Below are positions 54,597 to 64,000 of a stretch of DNA of 64,000 bases, in pieces. Every line of letters starts with the position of its first letter. The first letter of the stretch is position 1. The notes beneath the pieces are model-generated. The model worked only from the letters and a program-made list of their open reading frames with translations, searched no databases and was not told the DNA's origin. Source of the DNA: Holtermannia corniformis. Taxonomy: Eukaryota; Basidiomycota; Tremellomycetes; Holtermanniales. The position numbers were made by a program, and so were the translations under genes. The stretch spans positions 3,940-67,939 of the forward strand of contig BCIJ01000020.1 of NCBI GenBank assembly GCA_001599935.1. Reading direction: 5' to 3'.

Positions 54597-56134
54597 ATGG
54601 CTGACGCTTGGCATGAATCCGGTGGGACTCCGTTCGACCCCAAGGTACGCAGCGATCTACTTGGAATAGGACTGACGATTACAGGACGTTCCCTTCAGGA
54701 ACCTCGGCCCTTCGGGTCTTGTGCGTAGCTCGCGGGAAACAAATCAGTCGAATCGCTGACGCGGCCTCAGCGAGTTCCCGTCTTCTCGATCGGTGGCTGG
54801 CTGACCCTCGGTGGCACCGTCAAGGGTGACCCCGTCAAGGTATGCGTGTTGTCATGAAGCGGCTGCGGTATTGACGATGGTATAGGACATCTTGACGACT
54901 GCGTACGAGGTGTGTAAAGCGGCGAAATCTGAACGTTCGCTGACCATCCAGAACGGCATCAACTTTATTGACGTGAGACGTCGCGCGCTTGACCTCGAGC
55001 GACACTTGCTGACAGTCTACAGACCGCCGAAGTGTACGCCAATGGCAATGTGAGCTTGTTTAGGGTCAACCTCCAGACCGCTGCTGAGCTCTTCAGTCCG
55101 AAATCGAGATCGGTCGCGTACTCAAGGAGACCAACTGGCCCCGTTCAGACCTCATCATCTCTACAAAGGTCTTTTTCGGCGTCGGCTCGAAAGAACCCAA
55201 CGGCCGCGGTCTTAGCCGCAAGCACATTATCGAAGGCGTCAACCACAGCTTGAAGCGCACTCAGCTCGACTACTTTGACGTCGTGTTTGCCCACCGGTAT
55301 GACCCTACTGTCCCGATGGAGGAGATTGTGCGCGCGTTCAACTATCTGATTGACAGTGCGTGTGGGACGCAGTCACTTGGCGAGGCTGATGCGTGTTATA
55401 GAGGGTATCACGCACTACTGGGGCACGTCCGAGTGGCCTGCTATCCGGATCGAGGAGGCGTACCGTGAGTCGTCTGCGCACCATCTCGACGTGACCAACC
55501 GATCGTGCAGACGTCGCTGCCCGCCTCAACCTGATCCCGCCCATCGCCGAGCAGCCCCACTACTCGCTCTTTGTGCGCGAGCGCTTCGAAGCAGAATACG
55601 AGCCCCTGCACAAGAACTACAACTACGGCTCGACCATCTGGTCCCCGCTCGACTCGGGTCTGCTCACGGGCAAGTACAACGAGGTGGCCGAGACGGGCAA
55701 GATCCCGTCTGGATCGCGCTACGAGAACAACAAGGCCTTCTTCGAGGACACGATCAAGAAGCTGCAGACGCCAGAGGGCAAGGAGCAGATCCGCAAAGTC
55801 AAAGAGTTGTCCAAGATTGCCGAAGAGCTGCAAGCCTCGACGGCGGCGCTCGCGCTTGCTTGGGTCGCGGCCAACCCTTATGTCTCCACTGTGATTGTAC
55901 GTCTTTGTGGTAGTTGACGGATAGACTACTGACGTGCACAGCTCGGCGCTAGCAAGCCCGAGCAGATCATCGAGAACCTCAAGGCGATTCCGTTGATCAA
56001 AAAGCTCCAGGACGACAAGGAGCTCAAGGCCCGCATCGACGCCGTGTTCGACAACGCGCCCGCCAAGCAGGTGAGTCTTGATCGCGACTGACCGGGTCAG
56101 AGCTGACTGCTTATAGCCGACTTTTGGCCGCTAG
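54597..56134 (+). CDS. Aldo-keto reductase, K+ channel beta-subunit type (AKR6)
   Basis: Nine or so exons; ATG 54597 starts MADAWHESGGTPFDPK. FRNLGPSGLRVPVFSIGGWLT, INFIDTAEVYANGNAE, LIISTKVFFG and DVVFAHRYDP supply the catalytic Asp, Tyr, Lys and His of AKRs. ITHYWGTSEWPAIRI, PIAEQPHYS and STVILGASKPEQIIENL complete the NADPH-binding barrel. The GWLTLGG and WGTSEW forms are those of the voltage-gated potassium channel beta family. It probably reduces aldehydes with NADPH in the cytosol. The last exon PTFGR ends at 56134. The frame has no breaks. Confidence 0.9.
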
Positions 56135-56335
56135 CAGAGGCAGGGAGGGCAGCGTCAGAGGAATGAAACAGTGGGAAGTTGAAGAAAATAAAAAATGTTA
56201 TGGGAGCCACAATGACGTGAAGATCTCGCCCTAGCCAACGCAAGTGTGCACGAATTCGTAATGCACAGCTGCATCTCTATCTGGCGGCGTCTTGATCTAT
56301 CGTACGGCATTCGTTGCGTTGTGTCCATCTACGGC

Positions 56336-58275
56336 TCACTTGAAGCGCTCCAGTCTACGGCGGCGCAATTCCTCTGCAGCCAAGTCAGTCGACATTCGCG
56401 AGGACGATTACAATAGCACGCACCCGGGGAGAGCTCTTCAACAGGCGCCTCGACCTCTTCTTCTTCCTCTTCATGCTCAATCTGATCCACCTCCATCTGA
56501 TTCTTCTGCACAGCAACGGGTGCAGCCTGAGCGTTGGCGGCGCGCTCGCGTTCCGCTTCGCGCTCCGAAGCGCGCTTCACGACTGGCGGAGGCGGCATCG
56601 CCCATCCATCCGGGACGTGGCCCAGGCTGGCCTGCAGCGCCGCCTGCAGCTGAGCGTCCTCGTCGTCATAGTCTCTCGATGCGGTGGCAAAGTCGTACGA
56701 CGGGCCATCGTCAATGTCCGAGTTGACCTCGTCTTCGTCGGCTGCGGCTGCGGCTGTGGCCTCGGGGTTCTCTGCCAGACTCGCCGCGATGGCCTGGCGC
56801 ATCTCTTCGGCTTCACGGGCGCGTTCGCGCGCCGCATGGTTGGAGACTGGGGCGGGCTGTGCATCGTCTTCATCTTCGTCTTCATCATCCGGTTCGGTAT
56901 CTTCAGTCCCAAACAAGTCTTCTTGGCGCCGGCGCCGCTTGCCAACGCTGCGCGATGACAGGAGAGACGCTTGAGACCGCGTAAAGGACTCGAGCTCGGC
57001 TTTGGATCTCGCGAGTGAGGACGCGAGATGCTCTTCAGGCGTTGCGGGGCCCGATCCAGGGCCCGATCCAGACCCGGCTGGTGGTTGTGGCAATGAACGC
57101 GCTGCTGCTGCCGAGTAGGATGTCGAAGCGTGGGGCGCTAGGCGGGATGCTGGGTACGTCAATGCTGCTGAATGCGCTTGACGATCCTAGGGTGAGCGAC
57201 TCACATGGTCCAGCTTGCGCTGCTCTGCTGCCAACCCCGTTTGCCGTCTGCACTGTCCCTTGTCCAGGCTCGGGCAATTCCAGTGCCACCCGATCCGCCT
57301 CGCACTCTGGAAAGACAGCCTGCCCCTCGTCCTCCTGCCCTTTGCCCATGTACGCCGCCGATTCCGCAACCTGCCACGCTTTCGAGTTGGAGCGGACGGC
57401 AAAGACCGAGTAGCCTTCCTCTTCGGCTTGCTTCAGGACCTGCGTTGGTCGTCAGCATAGGAGATTGTACCTGACAGGTTTGTCACACCATGGCGAGATA
57501 CGTGTTGGAGATCCACTCTGGTTGTGCGAGAAACGAGTTGAGGTTGTACCACCGTTTGGTGGAGCCAAACTTGCGTAGCGGGAGCCAATGGTTCTCGAGG
57601 TGCAGGACAAAAGCCGCTTGCGACCTGATGATCAAACGTTAGCCGTCGTGGGTGTGAAAGATGACATGGACGTACTCTGGATGTGCCTGAAAGGGGCGCA
57701 TGACTTCGCCACGCCAGCGGACGAGGGTGAGATCCCAAACTTGTAGAGCCTAATCACACGAATCAGCTAGCGTCTCAAGCCGGGTCGTGCGCAAGAGGAA
57801 GCTGTGAGACGCGGTTATGACAGCATTCTGGAATGCTACCAAGCCGCGTACACCCAGCTACTCGAGGCGCGCGCTGCGTTGAAACTCGCCGCTTCTAACG
57901 TGCTCAGGGAGAAGAAGCCCGTGTCGTTGACATTGTAGCTCTTTGTGCGCTTGTGGTCCACATCAAGCGTTGCATTCTCGGCGTTGTCAAGCCTGGTGTC
58001 ATGTCAGCCGTGCGGCTCCCGATACCAGCAATGAGCACTGACCCAGCCGCGATGTCCGCCAAGTCTAGCTCGCTGTATGTCTGAGACTGGAGCAGGTTGT
58101 TGCTGAGCGCAGGTCATCAGTAGTGTGCACTGTTCGTGGATTGAGCCACATACAGGCAATGCTGGGCGCACAGCTGCGAGCCGGGCTCCTGCTTTTCGTG
58201 ATAGATGACTGGATCGTGCAGTCAGCTCTACAGTTTCATCCACCATACAGCCCACTCACAAGGGACGAGATCCAT
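56336..58275 (-). CDS. ATXN3: Ataxin-3 type deubiquitinase (Josephin plus UIMs)
   Basis: ATG 58275 begins MDLVPF, spliced to IYHEKQEPGSQLCAQHCLNN, the Josephin active-site segment with the catalytic Cys. NDTGFFSLSTLERAALQVW and LHLENHWLPLRKFGSTKRWYNLNSFL bring the His and Asn of the triad. After a Gly/Ser/Pro linker come two ubiquitin-interacting motifs (EEMRQAIAASLAE, DAQLQAALQASLG), with a basic patch (GKRRRRQED) and acidic runs. A last intron makes the end PEELRRRRLERFK, stop at 56336. It trims ubiquitin chains in protein quality control. Divergent from the GH36 gene. Confidence 0.9.
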
Positions 58276-58566
58276 GATGGCTCGAGTGCGATAATCGCTC
58301 TTCATACCAACCTGGCCGCCAACGTCAGTGCGTCCGTCTCGTCTGCCACGTCACCCACCAAACCGCTCAACCCCCTTTTGCAGTTTCGCCACTGCGGAGT
58401 CTCCACCGCACGTCGTCCGCACTCCTTTCTTGGCTGATGGTCTCGAATGGGCTGACATGTCATTGGCATGCGCCGACGGTCGTGGTGGACAGTCTTGGTA
58501 GCAGCCGGTATAGCCCTTTGGCTGAGAAGACGACTTGCTGCGGGGATCGCCAAGAGATTACCGACA
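58276..58566. other. Shared promoter and possible 5' exon of the GH36 gene
   Basis: Upstream of the GH36 frame. A segment at 58386-58500 reads FATAESPPHVVRTPFLADGLEWADM in one frame and could be an earlier exon, but no clean ATG and splice path was found. Confidence 0.35.
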
Positions 58567-61056
58567 ATGCCGGTCATCAACGACGCTGAACTCGAGATCG
58601 TGGCCGTGCGTCTTGAGACCGGGCTGCCTTTCGCAAGGGTCCCAATACAGAGCATACTGCTGCAAGATCTTGGTGAATGCAGAGGTATCACCTGGGTGCG
58701 CTCCAAGTACATCAACGTCCCCGTCAATTTAGACTACCTCATTGACGTCCGAGCAGGCCAACGTGGATTGAGCCGCGCGAAATCAGCTCCCTCTTAGCCC
58801 ACCCTACAGAACTCGCGTCTTATCTACTCCTTTTGACCCGTCCAGACTCGAAATTCGTCACGGTCGTCTACCCAGTTTCTACCAAAGACACATATGTCAA
58901 CCTCGTCGTTGAGCATGGTGGGAAGCTCGTAGCAAATGTAAGAAGAGCGACCCGCGATACCGGGCCACTTGAGAGCTCTGTGATTGTCGCAAGGGCCGAA
59001 GCTGGATCATCGACAGCACATCAGCTCATCAAGCGAGTGATGGAGCATGCTCGAGCACTAGTAGGCGGACGAGTACTTGAGGCTGTTGCGCCGGCGGAGG
59101 AAGGCATCCTTTCGGGGTTGGGCATCTGTACTTGGGAAGCTCTAGGGGGCTGTTCGTATCTCTTCATTCGAAGCATTGCGTCAGCTCGCTGACGCATCCA
59201 CAGTCGAGAGCAAAGTCCGCCCTACGCTCGACAACCTCCTCAAGATCTTGCCACCCGACTTGCCGGTCGAAAACTACCTGATCGACGACGGCTGGCAGGA
59301 CATATCAGAGCAGCGGCTACTCTCGTTCCACGCTTGGGATGGTCTCGGCGCCGAGATGAAGGCTGTCGTCGCTGCTTTGAAAGCTCGAGGCGTCAAGCGC
59401 GTCGGCGTCTGGATGACGTACGTCGCGTGCTGTGTTTGTGTGCAAGACGTTCGGTTATGCTAATGTTTCAATGGTACGCAGCATGCAAGGCTACTGGCGT
59501 GGTATCCATCCCGACTCGGCCTTGATCATGGATTATGACTGCTACGAGGTCCCCGAAGCCAAATGGGGTCAGCCGCGCGGTGGTATCGTACCAGTCTTAC
59601 AACCCAAGACTCCCGAAGACGGCGCAGGCAAATATCGTACAACGCAATGGTTGCCTCGTCACGCAGATCGATTCTGGCATGATTACATTACGATCATTCG
59701 TGGGTACGGTGTCGACTTCATCAAGGTGTGTGCACCTTTTACTGCGTTCGAGCTGCGCTAAAGAGCATGTAGGTAGACAACCAGGCTCATTACGACATGA
59801 ATTCGTCGCCGAGTGCGTTGGCGAACCGAGTCGAGATGTGGTCGGCGATGCAGCGAGCAGCTGCCGACGTTTTCGGCGGCGTCGACAATATCATTCACTG
59901 TATGGCGCACACGGAGAACATGTGGTCCGGCCAAGGGGGCCTGGATGTTGACCGCGTTCCGGGGCGTCTCATCACTCGGTGCGTCACTGAATGAGTTGCG
60001 CCCGTGCTACACAGCGAGCTGATATCGCGCCGTTACAGCGGCAGCGACGACTTCAATCTCAACTACCCCAACGCCCACTCTGACCATATCTACCACAACC
60101 TCTACTCTGCGCTTCTCACGACGCATCTGTCGCTGATTCACGATGCCGACATGTTCTCGACGGCACCGCATCATCTCCAACCTACATATCATGCTCTTTT
60201 GCGCGCAATGTCCCCCGGGCCAGTCTTCATCTCTGACAGAGCTGGTACCACGCACTCTACCGACACCATCCAGCGTCTGACGGGTACCACCAGAACTGGG
60301 AACGTCAAGGTACTCAAAGCCACTCAAGCGGTTCGCCCCCTCCCCGGCCGATGGTTCGAAAGCGATCTCAGAGGCTGGGGAGACGGGCTCGCATCAAAAG
60401 GGTACGTAATATACGACAAGTTGGCGAGCGTGCAAATCGGGCTATGGAACACGCGGGACGCACAGCATGGCGGACGTGCGAAAGACGCCATCACGTCGCA
60501 AAATGTCCACACACTGATCACTGCCGGCGAGCTGGTCACGCCCTCGAGTGGAAGGATGGCGATCTGGTCGCTGGACCTCAGTGGTCATCATCGAGGCTCT
60601 ACGGATTTACAACTCGGCTCGCTGAAACCTGAGACTGAGACCGACTTTCGCGTCGATCTGGGCCAGGGCGAATGCGAGAGTCTGCTGGTGGTCCCGTATC
60701 ATGATCTCGGGACTGGCGTCAGTGTTGCCGTGCTAGGCTTGGTGGACAAGTACGCGCCACTTGCGGCCATCGAGCAGGTCGTGGTCGAAAACGGTGAGCC
60801 GCGGTTCGAACCGGAGCGAGACATCCTCGTGCTGACTATGGTTGCAGGCCGACTTGCCGTCGACGTCAGCTGTGCCGGTAGGTTTACCTTGCTCCGTCGT
60901 ACGAACGCCCAGGACAAGCGCACCGTGTTCATTATGGTCAACGGTGTGGCAGCCGACGTCAACCAGAGGCAATGGGACGAGACCACAGAGTACAGTGTGG
61001 TCCTAGGGCTGGGTGTGGACAAGACAGAAGGAAGCTGGAGGGTCGAGATGGTGTAA
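58567..61056 (+). CDS. GH36 glycosidase (raffinose synthase/alpha-galactosidase type)
   Basis: Multi-exon; ATG 58567 (MPVINDAELEIVAV) is the first usable start, but an earlier exon may exist. ITWVRSKPTWIEP is restored by splicing a 49-base intron. The catalytic barrel includes LGICTWEALG, ENYLIDDGWQD and YGVDFIKVDNQAHYD (nucleophile Asp in KVD); RRYSGSDDFNLNYP carries the acid/base Asp as SDDF. AMSPGPVFISDRAGTTH and a beta-rich C-terminal domain follow. Family members transfer or hydrolyse alpha-galactosyl groups of raffinose-type sugars; whether this one is synthase or hydrolase cannot be read from the sequence. No signal peptide is seen, so it is probably cytosolic. Confidence 0.87.
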
Positions 61057-61131
61057 CAGACATGTAATTGGAGAATTGCAACCTGATTTCTTTGGGATCA
61101 TTATACATGTGTAGAAGAAATTAGGAGTGAA

Positions 61132-61202
61132 ACATAGTTGGTGAAACGGTATCATGGCCGCTTGCCATGCGGCCGGCGTGGGTTCGACTCCCTCACTGTG
61201 TA
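61132..61202 (+). tRNA. tRNA-Gly (GCC)
   Basis: 71 nt without CCA. The acceptor stem ACATAGT/ACTGTGT pairs over 7 bp with one G-U. The anticodon arm GCCGC-TTGCCAT-GCGGC gives anticodon GCC, and the T loop is GGTTCGACTCC. Followed by a T-rich tract (TTTGTTTTTG) suited to RNA polymerase III termination. Identical to the minus-strand gene at 61459-61529. Confidence 0.93.
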
Positions 61203-61458
61203 CTTTGTTTTTGTGTTTGACCCGGCAAGCCTTTCCTTTTACTTTTGGTTCTCCGCCCCCGCCGCTTGGTAGAACTGTTGTGCCCTGGTATCTTTGGTCT
61301 GGCTGGGCGTACTTATGCGTACCGTGGCACAAGCATATAGTGTACGAAAACACAGTAGTTGTACTGTGGTATGTGGGTCTGTCATCTGCTTTGCTCATGA
61401 CGTATGAGGACCGTGCAAGCCATACAAAAATGGGAGCTTGACAGTGCCAAAAAGAAAA

Positions 61459-61529
61459 TACACAGTGAGGGAGTCGAACCCACGCCGGCCGCATGGCAAG
61501 CGGCCATGATACCGTTTCACCAACTATGT
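61459..61529 (-). tRNA. tRNA-Gly (GCC), inverted identical copy
   Basis: Reverse complement identical over all 71 bases to 61132-61202, facing it across 256 bp. T-rich tract (TTTTCTTTTT) downstream on the minus strand. The two genes form a long perfect inverted repeat. Confidence 0.93.
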
Positions 61530-61756
61530 TTTACGCGGGTGGGGTGCCCAAATCGAGTCATACCGGAGCCTTGCCAGGGGGTTAGCGTATCGCCGCAATG
61601 TCCGGAGGTTACCTCGGATTTCGTCGCTTGTTGGATTTCGGCAGGCAAGTACAGGTGATTATTGACACTTACACCGACTGTGAGCAGCGCTGTAGCAAGG
61701 CATAGCGAGTGGCTGACAGGTGTTGCATAGCTTGTACAGTCAAAAAGCTCGCAACA

Positions 61757-62549
61757 ATGAGCGGCCGTGGATTTTCCCGAGGCGGTGGTGGTGATCGAGG
61801 ACGGGGTGGTGGTGGCTTCCGTGGTCAGTACTGCTGGGTCGGTACGCGACCGGATACGAGCTGAGACGATGCAGGTGGCCGAGGTGGCGGTGGTGGTCGT
61901 GGAGGGTTCCAACAACGAGACTTTGGACCGCCCGAGACGGTGCTCGGTGCGTCGCGGTCTCGAGTGCTCATGATCCCCTTGACTGACAGCTCTCAGAGAT
62001 CGGATCGTTCCAACACGCTGTTGAATCCGAGATGCTGTGCTCGTCCCTCATGCCGTCCAAGGTCCCCTACTTCAACGCTCCGATCTACCTCGCCAACAAG
62101 ACGCAAATCGGCAAGGTCGACGAGATCCTAGGGCCCATCAACGAAGTCTACTTTACCGTCAAGATGCAGGACGGCATGCAGGCTTCGAGTTTTAAAAAGG
62201 AGGACAAGGTGTACATTGGTGGGGACAAGTTGCTCCCGATCGACCGCTTCTTGCCAAAACCAAAGGTTGCGGGCGGCAAGGTTGAGAGTGCGTTGTGGGG
62301 ACTGCTGTGACGTGACGAGGCTGACGCAGTGCAGAGCGTGGTGGACGGGGCGGTGCGCGCGGCGCTCCTCGCGGTCGGGGTGGACCAGCGGGTCGCGGCG
62401 CTCGTGGTGGGTTCGCTCCACGCGGCGGCTCGCGCGGCGGCTTTGGCGGTGACCGGGGACGAGGTGGTGCTCGCGGCGGGTTCGCCCCGCGCGGTGCGCC
62501 AAGAGGTCGCGGTGGGTTCGGTGGGGGCCGTGGCCGGGGAGGCTACTGA
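61757..62549 (+). CDS. GAR1: H/ACA snoRNP subunit Gar1
   Basis: Four or so exons from ATG 61757. An N-terminal RGG box ([39 protein letters not shown]) precedes the Gar1 core: [59 protein letters not shown] long C-terminal RGG/APRG tail ends in GRGRGGY, stop 62547. Gar1 works with Cbf5, Nop10 and Nhp2 in pseudouridylation and rRNA processing in the nucleolus. The glycine-arginine repeats lie at both ends as in yeast Gar1. Confidence 0.95.
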
Positions 62550-62783
62550 GCGTCGGGGTCGGATCGTCTGTACTGTTGTTAGCCTGATGAAGCGCTGCTT
62601 CGCGTCGGTTGGTCGGATCATCCAGTAGTATCGTTCGGCAGAGCATGACTGCAAGCTGTCGAGACGGTCGACTCGGCCGATGCGCTCAAAGAGCACCATG
62701 TTGAAAGTGACTGTACAAGTGCATGAGATCAACCAGCTCAACACAGCAAAGATCATACAACGCTCCGAGCAGACGGCAGCTAG

Positions 62784-64000
62784 CTAGCTATAAGGCGGCA
62801 ACCCTGGCACCTGCTGCTGTTCGCCAAAATACCCCGGGGGCGCCTCGGTCCCCTGTTCCTGCCTTGCCCTCGCTTCCGACGCATCAAAGCTCGGCGGGGC
62901 CGATTGCGCGCTTTGCGGGTGCGGGACGAGGAGAGCGGGAGGGGTCGGGTGCGCGCGAGAAAGCACGTTGAGATGTTGTGGGAGGGCAGGGAGGGAAGGT
63001 TCATCTATCCCCGGTGGGAGATCGCCCTGTGTTCAGACTTGTCAGCGGAGTCGCAGAGGGGTCAGGAAGAGGGACTGACCTGCATATCGACGACCCGGGT
63101 GCCCTCGCCGAGCCCAAGCGTCTCCATCAGAGCCAGTCTCTCACCGTGGCTTTGGCCTTCGACTAGTCCCTCGACTCGACTCTCTTCGTCGTCTTCCCCC
63201 GGCGGGTCCATGCTCCCCCCAGCACTGATACTGGCTTCCACCCCGGGCGGCGCGACCGAAAACGTCTCGTAGCCATCATGCTCTCGCCACTTGACCAGTT
63301 CCCCTCTGGGTGCCGGTTCCTCGCCCGTCGGAGCCGACGCATCGTCAATCGGCTGCAAGCGCTGCGTCGGCGGTGGCGCAGCCGGTGGTGGGAGATGGAG
63401 CGACTGAGACTGCGATTCAAGAAACGATGGCAGTTCTGCCGTTGCGGGTTGCGATGGCCCCGGTTCCGGATCAAACGGCGGCGGCGCACTCTCAGGATCG
63501 GTATCTGCGTCTGGAGCTCGAACCGTGCCAACGTCGCCGACGACGTCGCGGCCTTTGCGGCGATACATTTCCCTCTCTTCTTCTTCGTCTGCGGCGGCTG
63601 CTAGAGCCGCATCCGAACCAGAGCCTAGGCCTGCGCTCTGCCCACGCTCAAGCACGACGGCGCTCGGCTCGCGCCATTTCCTCGGCACGAGCTTGAGAGG
63701 CGCCTCCAGCACCCAATCTGGCTTGGCGGGACTGCTCGTCGAGCCGTCGTGGCGCGCTTCGCCGAAACCGACGCTGACGCGGAGGAAGAAGGAAATGTCG
63801 TGATACGCCGTACTCTGCGTGAGCTCGCCCCAGCTTGGTCCCTGGCCTGTCGTCAGAGCCGTCGTTGGCGCTGGTAGGTTAAACAGGAGTCTGATCGGCG
63901 CGTGCCCGGCGCCAGGGTATCGACACGACTTTCCCGACTTGTACAGTAGCGTCAGGGTCTCCTTTGGCTGCGTTTCGTCTGGTGACGGCGAGGTCGAGCT
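62784..64000 (-). CDS. Alpha-arrestin-like protein, C-terminal part (partial)
   Basis: The gene continues beyond the right edge. The first visible part (GAGHAPIRLLFNLPAP..., GELTQSTAYHDISFFLRVSVGFG) resembles the beta-strands of an arrestin C-domain. A Pro/Glu/Ser-rich tail follows, and after one intron the last exon ends in APPGYFG and LPPYS, PY motifs of the PPxY or LPxY kind that recruit Rsp5-type ubiquitin ligases. Such adaptors direct endocytosis of membrane transporters. Stop at 62784. The arrestin call is based on the domain pattern plus PY motifs; the N-domain is not in view. Confidence 0.6.

Noticed and set aside
61154..61441. ORFs overlapping the tRNA pair
   Set aside because: They read through the tRNA genes and their T-rich terminators; chance frames.
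62329..62628. Alternative frames across the GAR1 tail
   Set aside because: The RGG-repeat frame ends in GRGRGGY as expected for Gar1; the others are by-products of the GC-rich repeat.

Overview
This window is nuclear DNA from a fungus, most likely a basidiomycete yeast or dimorphic fungus; a Pucciniomycotina affinity is only a guess. The evidence is dense genes on both strands, almost all cut by many short GT..AG introns (mostly about 40-60 bases) with CTGAC/CTAAC-like branch points just before the acceptor; single-copy eukaryotic housekeeping genes; a U2 snRNA gene; and a Plavaka-type transposase, a family typical of Basidiomycota. CDS coordinates below are genomic spans from start codon to stop codon and include introns.

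Positions 1 to about 8.6 kb are a mobile-element nest. First comes the left-truncated 5' part of a Ty3/gypsy-like retrotransposon on the minus strand (inferred LTR, repeat-rich leader, gag, a GGGAAAA slippery site and the first codons of pol). Next is a Plavaka (CACTA-like) DDE transposase gene on the plus strand with two small introns at its 3' end. Last is an unrecognised multi-exon minus-strand gene broken by a 405-bp LTR element (7761-8165) with near-identical 120-bp LTRs, a 5-bp target duplication, no coding capacity, and a primer-binding site complementary to its own LTR. That element, a self-primed terminal-repeat retrotransposon in miniature, is the most interesting object here.

9.3-21.2 kb holds an FHA/G-patch RNA-processing protein, a mitochondrial membrane protein resembling Mgr3, the Rho1 exchange factor ROM2 (DEP-DH-PH-CNH), and a long Pro/Ala/Ser-rich protein with internal repeats and a duplicated exon. 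21.4-26.2 kb is a small accessory island: a Makorin-type CCCH/RING E3 gene flanked by two diverged paralogues of an unknown ~90-residue protein, a probable relic of a second Makorin 3' end, and a ~315-bp MITE with ~40-bp inverted termini.

26.7-64 kb is ordinary, compact gene space: an F-box-like protein, the LSm14/Scd6 RNP factor, a hypothetical acidic protein, exosome RRP4, CTD phosphatase FCP1, mitochondrial TyrRS, an importin-beta karyopherin, kinetochore MIS12, histone chaperone HIR1, U2 snRNA, proteasome chaperone PAC3, a SAM methyltransferase, a PWWP chromatin protein, TIM17, RPB8, an AKR6-type aldo-keto reductase, an ataxin-3 deubiquitinase, a GH36 glycosidase, a convergent pair of identical tRNA-Gly(GCC) genes, GAR1, and the C-terminal part of an alpha-arrestin-like protein running off the right edge. 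Genes are not functionally clustered; many pairs are divergent with short shared promoters or tail-to-tail with 12-50 bases between stops.
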